Assembly: GCF_016743795.2 (NCBI RefSeq)
Contig: NZ_CP060138.2
Span: forward strand, 372,001-436,000
DNA: 64,000 nt
Source of the DNA: Rickettsia tillamookensis
GTDB taxonomy: Bacteria; Pseudomonadota; Alphaproteobacteria; Rickettsiales; Rickettsiaceae
Reading direction: 5' to 3'
Shown here: in pieces, positions 44,907 through 53,763 of the stretch
How positions within the stretch are numbered: the first letter of the stretch is position 1
How the letters are laid out: the number at the start of each line of letters is the position of its first letter
Made by a program: the position numbers and the translations under genes
The notes under the pieces: model-generated
What the model was told of the DNA's origin: nothing
The model's input: only the letters and a program-made list of their open reading frames with translations
Databases searched by the model: none

Positions 44907-46948
44907 TCAAACACGCTAAAAATAAATACTAATTCGTCGGCCATTTCCTTCAGATAATCAAAACGACCGGCGGAACCTTTATGTCCCGTATCCATATTCG
45001 TTTTTAATAATAAGGGATTATTGTCCGTTTTTAGTTCTCGTAATTTCGCTACCCATTTAGTAGGTTCCCAGTAACCGACGCGAGGGTCGGATATACCGCA
45101 AGTAATAAATAGAGCAGGGTAGTTTTGTGCTTTTACGTTATCATAAGGAGAATATGATTTAATATATTCAAAATATTCTTTCTCTTTCGGATTACCCCAT
45201 TCATTATATTCCAAGAGAGTTAGCGGTAAGCTTTCATCAAGCATGGTATTAAGTACGTCTACAAATGGTACATGAGCAACGGCTAATTTATAAAGTTCAG
45301 GTTTTTCGTTTAGGACATAACCTATTAACATACCGCCGGCACTACCGCCCATTATTACTATATTATTGTTACTTGTATATTGCTTGTTAATTAAAGCTCT
45401 ACTACAAGCTATGAAGTCTTCAAAGGTTCTTTTTTTGGTTAAAAACTTAGCAGCTTCATACCAGTCATGACCTAAATCGTCACCGCCTCTAATATGAGCA
45501 ACTGCGTAAATAAAACCACGATCGGCAAGTGTTACTGCCATATTTCTAAAATTAACCGGCATAGCGATGCCATAAGCTCCGTAACCCATTAGATATAAAG
45601 GATTTGAGCCGTCTTTTTTAAATAAAGATTTTTTATAAAACAAGGTGATAGGTACTTTGACATCACCATTATCTGCAAATATTCTCTCTACTTTATACTC
45701 TTCAGGATTAAAGCCTGAAGGTATTTCTTGGCTCTTTAATATCGTTAATTTATCGCTATCAAAATCGTAATTATAAGTGGTATTTGGTCTTGCTAGAGAA
45801 GAGTAATTTATTCTGATATCGTCTTCCTCAAAGTTTGTAGAAAAGCTACTTGCTTGGAAACTTTCGTCTGGGAAATTAATTATTTTTTCTTGTAGATCTT
45901 TAAATTGCTTTATTTTAATTAGCGGTAAACCTTGGTCGCGATAATTTAAGATTAAGTAATTACTTGTAACATCAAAGCTTTTTAAATATTTATCCTGCTC
46001 TTCTTTAATATAAATATCATCCCAATTAGCATTTTCAAAATTATTTATCGGTAGCTTTACAAGATGGAAATTCTGAGCTTTATAATTAGTTTTAATATAA
46101 AAATAATCGCTATTATATTCTATTTCATAGAATATTTTATTTTCTGCGGCTCGTACTAATTTAGGAGTGAAATTATCATCCTGCATAGAAATCACATAAA
46201 TTTCATTTCCATTATAATCACCTGAATTTATAAAAATATATTTACTACTTGCTGATTTTTCACAGCTGATAAAATGAAGAGGGTTTTTTACTTCAAATAT
46301 TAATTTATCCTGAGTAACATCTTCACCTAGACGGTGAAACATTACCTTATCCCAGCGTTGATTCTCATTAATAGTAATATAGAAAAAGCCGTTTAATTGT
46401 TCATGCCAAATAATAGATGGTGCTACCTCTTTTACTTCATCAGCTAAGTATTTTTGTTCTTTAAGATTGTATATTTTGATATTATATTTCTCATTACCTG
46501 TAAAATTAACGCTATAAGCCATTAAATTTTGATTAGGTGACATTGCGACTTTGGCAACATCGGTAAAACCGCCGTTTGGAGTAAGAAAATTGACATCTAA
46601 TATTATCTCTTCATGTGCTTCCATACTATTATGCTTTCTACAATATATCGGATAATTTTTATCGCCTTCTACTCTATGGTAATAGTAATAATCTTTTTTC
46701 TTAACATATACCGATTCATCATCTAATTTGATTCGTCCTTTTAATTCTTCAAAAATCTTTTCCTTATCGTTTTGCAGGTCATTAAAGAAATTTTCGGTAT
46801 ATTTATTCTCAGCCTTTAAGTAATCTAAAATTTTAGAGTCTTCTACATTTGGCCATTTAGGATCACGCAGCCATTGATAATCATCGTTTATTGTTTGTCC
46901 GTGGGCTTCAAAGCTATAATTTTGTTTATTTGCGATTGGCGGTTTCAT
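44894..46948 (-). CDS. ptrB: Oligopeptidase B (protease II)
   Basis: This is a cytosolic serine peptidase of the prolyl-oligopeptidase family that cleaves short peptides after Arg or Lys. An N-terminal seven-bladed propeller (about residues 70-400) covers a C-terminal alpha/beta hydrolase domain. The nucleophile motif is GGSAGGMLIGY and the oxyanion Tyr lies in YLMGYGAYGI. The catalytic His lies in TNMDTGHKGSAGR, as in oligopeptidase B. The 684 residues are full length. It may help recycle host-derived peptides. Confidence 0.95.
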   Translation of the reverse strand: MKPPIANKQNYSFEAHGQTINDDYQWLRDPKWPNVEDSKILDYLKAENKYTENFFNDLQNDKEKIFEELKGRIKLDDESVYVKKKDYYYYHRVEGDKNYPIYCRKHNSMEAHEEIILDVNFLTPNGGFTDVAKVAMSPNQNLMAYSVNFTGNEKYNIKIYNLKEQKYLADEVKEVAPSIIWHEQLNGFFYITINENQRWDKVMFHRLGEDVTQDKLIFEVKNPLHFISCEKSASSKYIFINSGDYNGNEIYVISMQDDNFTPKLVRAAENKIFYEIEYNSDYFYIKTNYKAQNFHLVKLPINNFENANWDDIYIKEEQDKYLKSFDVTSNYLILNYRDQGLPLIKIKQFKDLQEKIINFPDESFQASSFSTNFEEDDIRINYSSLARPNTTYNYDFDSDKLTILKSQEIPSGFNPEEYKVERIFADNGDVKVPITLFYKKSLFKKDGSNPLYLMGYGAYGIAMPVNFRNMAVTLADRGFIYAVAHIRGGDDLGHDWYEAAKFLTKKRTFEDFIACSRALINKQYTSNNNIVIMGGSAGGMLIGYVLNEKPELYKLAVAHVPFVDVLNTMLDESLPLTLLEYNEWGNPKEKEYFEYIKSYSPYDNVKAQNYPALFITCGISDPRVGYWEPTKWVAKLRELKTDNNPLLLKTNMDTGHKGSAGRFDYLKEMADELVFIFSVFDILV

Positions 46949-46975
46949 ATTTTTTATGTTTTTGTATGGTTTTAT

Positions 46976-47093
46976 GTCATTGCGAGGAAAAACTATAAGT
47001 TTTGACGAAGTAATCCAGTAAAAAATTCTGATTTACAGAATTTTTTTATTATTTTTTCTGGATTGCCACGTCGCTTTGCTCCTCGCAATGACG
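46976..47093. repeat. Palindromic repeat, family D
   Basis: The ends gtcattgcgagg and cctcgcaatgac enclose an inner palindrome (aattctgatttacagaattt). It lies between ptrB and the antiporter cluster. Confidence 0.82.
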
Positions 47094-47102
47094 ATTTGGT
47101 AT

Positions 47103-48629
47103 CTACGTGGGAATGACAAGCATTAAAATCAAACTAATTAATAGGAATAATACAATAAATATAGCAGTTTGCTGATTATGCCAAGTAGATAATGTACTTA
47201 AAATATTATCCCAAATAACCTTAAAATTAAGATATTCTTCTGTATCTTCGGCACTCTCTGCCGTTTCTTTATATTTATCTATACTGAAATATATAAGTTT
47301 TTCAATATATTGGTATAGGTCAAGATTAATATCTTCTGTCGAAATGCGTGGTATTTTTCTAAATATTAAAGCCAATAATACTGAGATTGCAAGGATAACT
47401 AGCTTAGAATTAGTAGTATGTGATATTTGAATAGGGTAGAATAAACATACGCATAAAGTTATGATACAGAAAGAGAAGTAAAATACTTTTGTCATACCGT
47501 GGCTTGACCACGGTATCCATAAATATTTATTATCATTGCTTATTTTTTTACTGGATACCGTGGACAAGCCACGGTATGACACGTGCAAACTCTCCATCAA
47601 CAATCCAAATAATACGGTACAAGTTGCTATCTTGGAAAATATAATAATATTATTTGCATCTAAAAGATTGGCAATTCCGTCTTTGATATAAGAAGAATTA
47701 ATAGGCAGTATAGATGTATATATTAATATGCTAACTACAAACCCGCTTAATAGAATAGGGTTAATTTGAGTATTCTGAAGATCTTGGTAATTTTTAATAC
47801 TGTATTCATCTTCTATATAGGTAAAATATAAAGCAAATAACCCATTATATAGTATATGTATGAATATAAAGCTTGTAATAAGATAAGCTATGTTTGGAGA
47901 ATTTATACTAATAGCTGCTAATATAAAACCAAGCTGCGAAACTGTAAGATAGCATATTAGTCGTTTAAGGTTTTTCTCAATTAGAGAAAATATTAACCCG
48001 TAAATAATCATTGATATTCCAAAAAACTTAAGTATCTCAAGACCGCTAAATAATTTTAAAATGATAATTAAAGTAACTTTAGTAGTAAAACTAATTAAAT
48101 ATACCACACCGCTACTTGAAGCTATAGGATAGCAATTAACCACCCAACCGTTTACAAAAATAGCTGAGGCATTAATCAAACAACCTGCAAGTATGAATAT
48201 TGCCGGTAACTCAAAATTAGATACTGATTCTGTTAAAGAAATAAAAGCTGTATTACCCGTTGTTTGGATTAGAAGAGTCATACCGATTAAAATTAACCCG
48301 CTACTGAATAAATGAGTGAGGAAATATTGACGTGCTGGTTTTATCTTTAATTGGTCACAAAAAACAATTATGCAGGCAAAAATTGTCATGAATTCAAGCG
48401 AGATTATCATGGAAATAAAATCAGCTGCAAACACGCATATAATAGAAGAGAGACAGTATAAACTACCTATTAGCATCTCAAATTTTCTATTTTGGGAAAT
48501 TGTATAAAGATTTAAGATAGCGGTAACAATTAGAAATGCTAAAGCTATTAATTGATTTTGAGAGCTAAGGTCAAAAGCAAGTTCAAAATTAGCTAGCGAA
48601 AGTGCAAATTGAGTGTTTTGAATAAACAT
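47103..48629 (-). CDS. Mrp/complex-I-type antiporter subunit (MrpD/NuoN-like) with repeat-coded insert
   Basis: This 508-residue membrane protein has about 12-14 helices and the proton-channel pattern of the NuoL/M/N-MrpA/D family. Examples are AADFISMIISLEFMTIFACIIVF with its Glu and the mid-chain LKRLICYLTVSQLGFILAAISI. Residues of about 350-380 (SYRGLSTVSSKKISNDNKYL, then WIPWSSHGMTK) are coded by a 90-bp family-E repeat (47491-47580) inserted in frame. It is the last gene of the cluster, and its start lies 2 bp from the vapC stop. Confidence 0.78.
   Translation of the reverse strand: MFIQNTQFALSLANFELAFDLSSQNQLIALAFLIVTAILNLYTISQNRKFEMLIGSLYCLSSIICVFAADFISMIISLEFMTIFACIIVFCDQLKIKPARQYFLTHLFSSGLILIGMTLLIQTTGNTAFISLTESVSNFELPAIFILAGCLINASAIFVNGWVVNCYPIASSSGVVYLISFTTKVTLIIILKLFSGLEILKFFGISMIIYGLIFSLIEKNLKRLICYLTVSQLGFILAAISINSPNIAYLITSFIFIHILYNGLFALYFTYIEDEYSIKNYQDLQNTQINPILLSGFVVSILIYTSILPINSSYIKDGIANLLDANNIIIFSKIATCTVLFGLLMESLHVSYRGLSTVSSKKISNDNKYLWIPWSSHGMTKVFYFSFCIITLCVCLFYPIQISHTTNSKLVILAISVLLALIFRKIPRISTEDINLDLYQYIEKLIYFSIDKYKETAESAEDTEEYLNFKVIWDNILSTLSTWHNQQTAIFIVLFLLISLILMLVIPT
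47491..47580. repeat. Palindromic repeat, family E, in frame inside an antiporter gene
   Basis: The ends gtcataccgtggcttgacca and ggacaagccacggtatgac are near-perfect inverted repeats. The length of 90 bp is exactly 30 codons and the host frame stays open. Confidence 0.9.
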
Positions 48630-48630
48630 T

Positions 48631-49035
48631 TTAATCTTTAAGTGAAGCTGTTAATACTTCTAATCCTTGAATTCTTTTAAAATCTTTCATATTTAAAGTT
48701 AATAGAGGATAACCATGCGTTATTGCTGTTGTAGCAATTAGCATATCATTAGTATCGATAGTTATTTTTTCTTTACGTAAATTGTCTATAATTTTTGCAT
48801 ATATACGAGCTTCTTCAGCTTTAAAGGGTAGAATTATAAGTGAATTGATTATATATTCGATAAAAACTAAACGTTTAATACGTCTATTTTCATTATCGGC
48901 TCTATCTGCACCTATTAATAATTCTGTTAGAGTAATAGGACTAATGTAGCATTGTTCATATTCTTCTAGTACCTTATAGGTTAATCTACCTCTCTCTAAA
49001 TCCACTAATATAGAGGTATCAATAACTACTTCCAT
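48631..49035 (-). CDS. vapC: VapC-family PIN-domain toxin
   Basis: This is a PIN-domain endoribonuclease of a type II toxin-antitoxin system; VapC toxins typically cut tRNA or rRNA. The acidic residues are all seen: VIDTSILVDLERG (Asp at 6), LTELLIGAD (Glu), and TIDTNDMLIATTAITHGYPLLTLNMKDF with Asp pairs. The 134 residues are normal. Its start overlaps the antitoxin stop by 10 bp, so translation is coupled. Confidence 0.92.
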   Translation of the reverse strand: MEVVIDTSILVDLERGRLTYKVLEEYEQCYISPITLTELLIGADRADNENRRIKRLVFIEYIINSLIILPFKAEEARIYAKIIDNLRKEKITIDTNDMLIATTAITHGYPLLTLNMKDFKRIQGLEVLTASLKD

Positions 49036-49301
49036 TTATTATCCTTTTTAAAATCATATTTTTGACGTGCTTCATACACGACTTTTTTAAATTGTGCAGC
49101 ATTCTCAGGATCTAATATAGGGGCATGCTCGAAAAATTCTTTTAACGTTTTTTTTGGTTTATCAGCTGCGTGTACAGGCGTGATCCTTGCTACGATATGG
49201 TTACCTTTTTGAACATCAAAACTCTCGCCTTTATAGTAAACTCTGTTCATAATATCTGAAAAAGATCGTACAAACTCTGTTGCTCTAATAATTTGTGCCA
49301 T
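49026..49301 (-). CDS. vapB: VapB-type antitoxin
   Basis: This 91-residue partner of VapC starts at ATG 49301 (MAQIIRATEFVRSFSDIMNRV); a 4-residue longer frame begins at 49313. The N-terminal part, with GESFDVQKGNHIVARITPV, resembles Phd/YefM-like DNA-binding folds that repress the operon. The C-terminal part (LDPENAAQFKKVVYEARQKY) would wrap the toxin. The 57 bp upstream to the antiporter gene end are AT-rich and may hold the promoter and operator. Confidence 0.87.
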   Translation of the reverse strand: MAQIIRATEFVRSFSDIMNRVYYKGESFDVQKGNHIVARITPVHAADKPKKTLKEFFEHAPILDPENAAQFKKVVYEARQKYDFKKDNKWK

Positions 49302-49368
49302 ATTTATCCTCAAAAATAGTTGTTGTATTTACATATTATATGATTATATGTAAATTATGTAAATATGT

Positions 49369-50832
49369 TTATATAATATAAGCTAAAAATTCTCTAATTA
49401 AGATTTGGATAAAGTAAAATAACGTTATAGCTAAAGCACAAATGATTATGCTGATTTGCATAGAGCATGGTAGTGGTTTTGTTACGCTAGATTCTACCAA
49501 AGAAGGTTTATAAATAGAGCTTAATATTTTGAGAAGATAAAGACTTGAGAATATACTACTAGCTATTACGACAATCATAACGATAATTTGATTCTGCTCA
49601 CTTGCGGCAAGTAATATTGAGAATTTGCTAATAAATCCGCTAAAGATAGGTATGCCGATTAATGATAATGAAGAGATAGATATAATAAAAGAAATTAAAG
49701 GAAATTCTTTGGATGTACCATGTAAATTCTGTACTTGATCGGTTTTTGTTAAACTGTAAATACTTCCCATGCTATAAAATAAGCAGATTTTTGTAAAAGA
49801 ATGTGAAACTAAATGGAGTATTGCAGCTCCAAGTGCCTTAGGTGTGAGCATGAAAGCACTAAGTAAGGCAAGGCTTAATTGGTTCATAGTAGAGTAAGCG
49901 AGTATTTTTTTGATATTGTCCGTGCCTAGTGCTTTGATTGAGCTGTAAAATATGCTCACTATCGGTATAAAGATTAACCAGTTAAACCCGGCAAATATCA
50001 TTTGTAAATACGATAAACCAAATATATATAATAGGATTTTGTAAATACAAAATAGTCCGGTTTTAACCACTATTACAGCGTGCAGTAAACTACTAACGGG
50101 ATAATGTGCAACCATTGCAGCGGGAAGCCACGAATGTACCGGAAAAATTGCAGTTTTAGCAATACCGAAAATAAACATTAATAATAAAATAATTGACTGG
50201 CTTTTGGAAAAATAATTTTCTACTAGGCTACCGCTTGCAAAATCCCCGTTACCGGTTTTAGTATAAATAATTATCACTGCCGGTAAAAATAATATTGTGG
50301 CAGAAATCATCAGAATTTTTAGATATTTGTATAACCCGCTAAGTACTATATTATTTTTGGTATGTCCCACTAAAAAAGCTGTAGAAATAGTTAAAAGCTC
50401 ATAGCAAATAAACATCGTGAATAAGTTACTAGATAAGGCAATTAAAACACCGATTAGAATAGTTAAGTTAAAGAAAAATAAGAATCTAGAAGAGTGTTCT
50501 ATATTATTAATAGCAAGATATTTAGGGGTGTAAAGTAAAGCACAAATCCATAAAAACCCTATTAAACTTAAGAATATAAGTCCTAAAGGTTCAAGATGGA
50601 ATCCTATAGAGTAATTACCGAATATATTGAATTCAAATCCTGCTCTAATACCTTTTAAAAACAACCAATCTATAATTAAAATATTACCGAAGAAAAAAAT
50701 AGAGATAATAATAAGCAAAAAATTACGTATAAAACTATCTTTTTTAGTGGCATACGGACTAGTTAAGTTTAATGCACCAACTAGCAAAGTTGATAGAATC
50801 AAAAGACTTGGAATAGTAAATTGTGTAATCAT
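49369..50832 (-). CDS. Mrp/complex-I-type antiporter subunit (NuoL/MrpA/D-like)
   Basis: This 487-residue protein has about 14 helices. The conserved ion-translocation segment is very clear: MFICYELLTISTAFLVG (Glu), then GIAKTAIFPVHSWLPAAMVAHYPVSSLLHAVIVVKTGLF with its Lys and His residues. After it comes LGTDNIKKILAYSTMNQLSLALLSA. It has the core of MrpA/NuoL but lacks the MrpA C-terminal part, which is found fused to MrpB at 20647. It lies between vapBC and the MrpD-like gene. Confidence 0.83.
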   Translation of the reverse strand: MITQFTIPSLLILSTLLVGALNLTSPYATKKDSFIRNFLLIIISIFFFGNILIIDWLFLKGIRAGFEFNIFGNYSIGFHLEPLGLIFLSLIGFLWICALLYTPKYLAINNIEHSSRFLFFFNLTILIGVLIALSSNLFTMFICYELLTISTAFLVGHTKNNIVLSGLYKYLKILMISATILFLPAVIIIYTKTGNGDFASGSLVENYFSKSQSIILLLMFIFGIAKTAIFPVHSWLPAAMVAHYPVSSLLHAVIVVKTGLFCIYKILLYIFGLSYLQMIFAGFNWLIFIPIVSIFYSSIKALGTDNIKKILAYSTMNQLSLALLSAFMLTPKALGAAILHLVSHSFTKICLFYSMGSIYSLTKTDQVQNLHGTSKEFPLISFIISISSLSLIGIPIFSGFISKFSILLAASEQNQIIVMIVVIASSIFSSLYLLKILSSIYKPSLVESSVTKPLPCSMQISIIICALAITLFYFIQILIREFLAYII

Positions 50833-50894
50833 GTTTTCCTTTCCCTTGTCACCCCGTGGCTTGACCTATAGTACCAGACAGTTTTGAAAAGCCC

Positions 50895-50999
50895 CGTCAT
50901 TGCGAGCCAGCATTTATGCTGGCGTGGCAATCTCAGGAGTTTTTTATATTATCTTATGAGATTGCCGCGTCGTTGCTAACGCAACTTCTCGCAATGACG
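50895..50999. repeat. Palindromic repeat, family D
   Basis: It runs cgtcattgcgagccagcatt to tctcgcaatgacg, with the inner pair ggcaatctcagg/atgagattgcc. A small extra hairpin (ccagcatttatgctgg) sits in the left arm. It lies between two antiporter genes. Confidence 0.82.
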
Positions 51000-51026
51000 A
51001 GGGATTTTCATAATGTCAAAGGTTAA

Positions 51027-52307
51027 TCAATTCTTCCAAAAAGTAACTTTCACCATTTTATAATGATAAAATAGCGATCCTACGGAGCTGAGTAAAATTA
51101 TAACAAAATCTAATAATAGTTTTTGTCTAAATAATAATTCAAGAATATTTACTTTGATAAAAAATAATGGGCTGATAGGTAAGCCACAACTGCAAATAAT
51201 AATAATTATGGTTAAAACTTTGTTAGAATTCTTTTTATAGCTTTCATTATAAGCATCTATTAAGAAAAGAGCTATTTTATTTATACTGTCCACAAGTAAT
51301 AAACTTGGTAAAATTATTATACCGCCCTCAGTAACATATAATAAAAATACATAACCTATTTGAGTGAAACATGAATAAATTATAATATTTTTGAAGTCTT
51401 TTGCCTGGTAAGCAAAATACGGAGCTATAATAAGAGTAGCTAAAGCGATAGGTCTTATAAAATTTGTAATAGAAGTTTTAATCGTCTCATAGCCTATAAT
51501 AATATAAGTAAATTTATATATTATATATATTCCTATTATAGTAGAAATCCCTGCTAAATATATTAAAATAACCGAAGCCGTGTTATTATAAGCTCTCATC
51601 ATCCAAAAGTGCATAGGGAAAAAAGCAGTTTTTAAAATAGCTCCTGTTAAGAAAAAACCGATAGCTATAGTGATTATACGGGAATTAGTATGTTCCTGTA
51701 AATAAGCTGCAACATCATACATATTTAAGCTACCCGTAATGCTTAGCAAAAATCCTATGGCTATAAGAATAAGAGTTGCACCAATACTACCCATTATCAA
51801 ATAGTCAAAAGCTCCGATTAAAGATTTTGGGTTATTACCTGAGGCTATCAAGACATAGCTACTAAGTGCCGAAATTTCTATAAATACATATAGATTAAAG
51901 AAATCATTAGTGGCAATCATTCCTAAATAGCCCGTATGAGCGAATAATAATATACCGTAAAATAAAGATTTTCTATTATTGTTGATATATTTTAAGATTG
52001 TTCGATTAGTAATCTTATGACAAAAAACTAAAAAGAATAATAAAACCAAGTTAAGATAAATAATAATAGCTTGGTTTAGTGAATTTAGCTGATATTCTAT
52101 TCCTATTTTTGAAGTCCATCCTCCCATGGTGTAAGATAGCTCCGTATTTTGTATAATGCTATATCCATAAACACTGACCAAAAGGCTAGATAAAATGCAA
52201 ATCGTAGTAATTACTCGTGCAAAGGTAATAAAGCGAAAAGATATTATTGAGAGTAACGCCCCGAATAAAGGAAGTAATATTTGTATGATAGGGAAATGGT
52301 TGGTCAT
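51027..52307 (-). CDS. mnhD: Mrp antiporter subunit D-like
   Basis: This 426-residue membrane protein of the same superfamily has about 12 helices. It shows FFNLYVFIEISALSSYVLIASG (Glu), then GAILKTAFFPMHFWMMRAYNNTASVILIYLAGISTIIGIY. Later come FKNIIIYSCFTQIGYVF and DSINKIALFLID. It is shorter than the usual MrpD of about 490 residues, with the last helices reduced. It lies downstream of the mrpC-like gene, as in standard mrp operons. Confidence 0.82.
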   Translation of the reverse strand: MTNHFPIIQILLPLFGALLSIISFRFITFARVITTICILSSLLVSVYGYSIIQNTELSYTMGGWTSKIGIEYQLNSLNQAIIIYLNLVLLFFLVFCHKITNRTILKYINNNRKSLFYGILLFAHTGYLGMIATNDFFNLYVFIEISALSSYVLIASGNNPKSLIGAFDYLIMGSIGATLILIAIGFLLSITGSLNMYDVAAYLQEHTNSRIITIAIGFFLTGAILKTAFFPMHFWMMRAYNNTASVILIYLAGISTIIGIYIIYKFTYIIIGYETIKTSITNFIRPIALATLIIAPYFAYQAKDFKNIIIYSCFTQIGYVFLLYVTEGGIIILPSLLLVDSINKIALFLIDAYNESYKKNSNKVLTIIIIICSCGLPISPLFFIKVNILELLFRQKLLLDFVIILLSSVGSLFYHYKMVKVTFWKN

Positions 52308-52324
52308 GGAACTTTATTCTCCAT

Positions 52325-52445
52325 CGTCATTGCGAGGAGCGAAGCGACGTGGCAATCCAGCAAAAATAATAAAAAAATTCTGTAAATCAGAATTTTTTAC
52401 TGGATTGCTTCGTCGAATTACTGTGTAATTCTTCTCGCAATGACG
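52325..52445. repeat. Palindromic repeat, family D
   Basis: The ends cgtcattgcgaggagc and ttctcgcaatgacg enclose an inner palindrome (aaattctgtaaatcagaatt). A tail with another ctcgcaatgacg reaches 52484. It separates the mrpC-like and mrpD-like genes. Confidence 0.82.
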
Positions 52446-52536
52446 GAAAATCGTTCCACGCAACAATGCCCGCTCGCAATGACGATTCAGTACCCATGCA
52501 ATAATGTTTTGCGGGAATGACATAACGGAAAGAAGC

Positions 52537-52872
52537 TTATGTATCAAAATTAATTTCATTTTCTGATATTGTACCAAAATGTTTATAAATTTGATATATT
52601 AAACTTAAAGCTACGCTAAGAGTAGCAAACCCAACTACTATAGCAGTTAGCATTAATACATGAGGCAAAGGACTAGTGTAAGTAGTTAGCCCATCTTGTA
52701 AAATAGGTACACCGCCTGTTTTAATTTTTCCGATACTTAAATAAAACACTAATACCGAACTTTGAAAAATTCCAAGCCCGATAATTTTATGAATATAATT
52801 ACGGCTTGTAAGCATTATAAATAAGCCGCTAGTTAGTAAAATCAAGGTAAAGAAATATATTAAATGTGACAT
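52537..52872 (-). CDS. mnhC: Mrp antiporter subunit C (NuoK-like)
   Basis: This 111-residue protein has three helices and the NuoK/MrpC pattern: SGLFIMLTSRNYIHKIIGLGIFQSSVLVFYLSIG, then DGLTTYTSPLPHVLMLTAIVVGFATLSVALSL. ATG 52872 (MSHLIYFFT) is the start. A longer frame to 52908 reads into a family-E repeat, and its first 12 residues are repeat-coded. With mnhG and the A-tail/B fusion at 20 kb it probably completes one antiporter. Confidence 0.87.
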   Translation of the reverse strand: MSHLIYFFTLILLTSGLFIMLTSRNYIHKIIGLGIFQSSVLVFYLSIGKIKTGGVPILQDGLTTYTSPLPHVLMLTAIVVGFATLSVALSLIYQIYKHFGTISENEINFDT

Positions 52873-52878
52873 AACATT

Positions 52879-52955
52879 GTCATACCGTGGCCCCGCCACG
52901 GTATCCAAAAAAATTTTAAAAAAGACTGGATCCCGTGGTCAAGCCACGGGATGAC
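52879..52955. repeat. Palindromic repeat, family E, short copy
   Basis: The hairpins gtcataccgtggccccgcca and tcaagccacgggatgac have a short centre. It lies just upstream of the mnhC start. Confidence 0.8.
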
Positions 52956-53009
52956 AGAGATAAACCTGAACCACGCAACAATACCTCCTCGCAATGACGT
53001 TGGTAGACA

Positions 53010-53762
53010 TTAATATGCTTTGAAAGACTGATTAAATACGCATGTGACTTTTTTACCCTTACGTATAGCGAGCTTAGGAAAAACCTGTTCAAGGATCACC
53101 ATATTAGGATTATCTTGAGCAAGGCGATAATTTACTAAAGATTCTCGAAGTGAATCATCTACAGCAAAAATACCGGAAATTTCAGCGTTTTTGTCTCTAA
53201 ATTGCAGATAAGTAAATTCGCCGTCGTCAAAAATTTTAATAGGAGCTATTTCTTCGCTGCCGCTAATATAATAATTAAAGTTATATTTTTCAGGATGAGT
53301 AAGATCGGGACTGGCTAGGGAAGCAGAAAAAGTTTGCATATGACCGCTCATATTGTCATTTTCGTCATCCGGGTAAAGAAACTTTACGTTAAAGACCATT
53401 TCAGGATCACGCATATCAAGAGTTTCGGCGGCATATAGTTCAAAGAAATAAGTCCGTTTATTAGTAATTAAAGTCATATTAGTAGTAGCATCCGGTTCCA
53501 TCGGTTTAATAAAAATCCTATGACCGGCAGGTACTATTTGCCATGAAGTAGTATCTCCCATAGAAATACTGACTATTTCCTCGTCTCTTGCTAGCTCTAT
53601 ACTTGCTTGATAGCCGTAATATCCTGTGAATTTGAAAACATCGTCAGGGTTATAAGTCATAACTCTTAGACGTGGGTCTCGACCTAGAGGTCGTGATATA
53701 GTAAGAGCAAATACATCTAATGTAAGTATTATAAAAGTACAAAATATTATTAGTTGCTTCAT
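53010..53762 (-). CDS. virB9: Type IV secretion outer-membrane-complex protein VirB9 (full length)
   Basis: VirB9/RvhB9 forms the outer-membrane core complex with VirB7 and VirB10. It has a signal peptide (MKQLIIFCTFIILTLDVFA) and the N-terminal domain (RVMTYNPDDVFKFTGYYGYQASIEL, then SWQIVPAGHRIFIKPMEPDATTNMTLITNKRTYFFEL). The C-terminal CTX domain follows, with FTYLQFRDKNAEISGIFAV and VILEQVFPKLAIRKGKKVTCVFN. The 250 residues are typical. It lies 1 bp downstream of virB8 on the minus strand. A second, shorter VirB9 is at 55865. Confidence 0.93.
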   Translation of the reverse strand: MKQLIIFCTFIILTLDVFALTISRPLGRDPRLRVMTYNPDDVFKFTGYYGYQASIELARDEEIVSISMGDTTSWQIVPAGHRIFIKPMEPDATTNMTLITNKRTYFFELYAAETLDMRDPEMVFNVKFLYPDDENDNMSGHMQTFSASLASPDLTHPEKYNFNYYISGSEEIAPIKIFDDGEFTYLQFRDKNAEISGIFAVDDSLRESLVNYRLAQDNPNMVILEQVFPKLAIRKGKKVTCVFNQSFKAY

Positions 53763-53763
53763 A

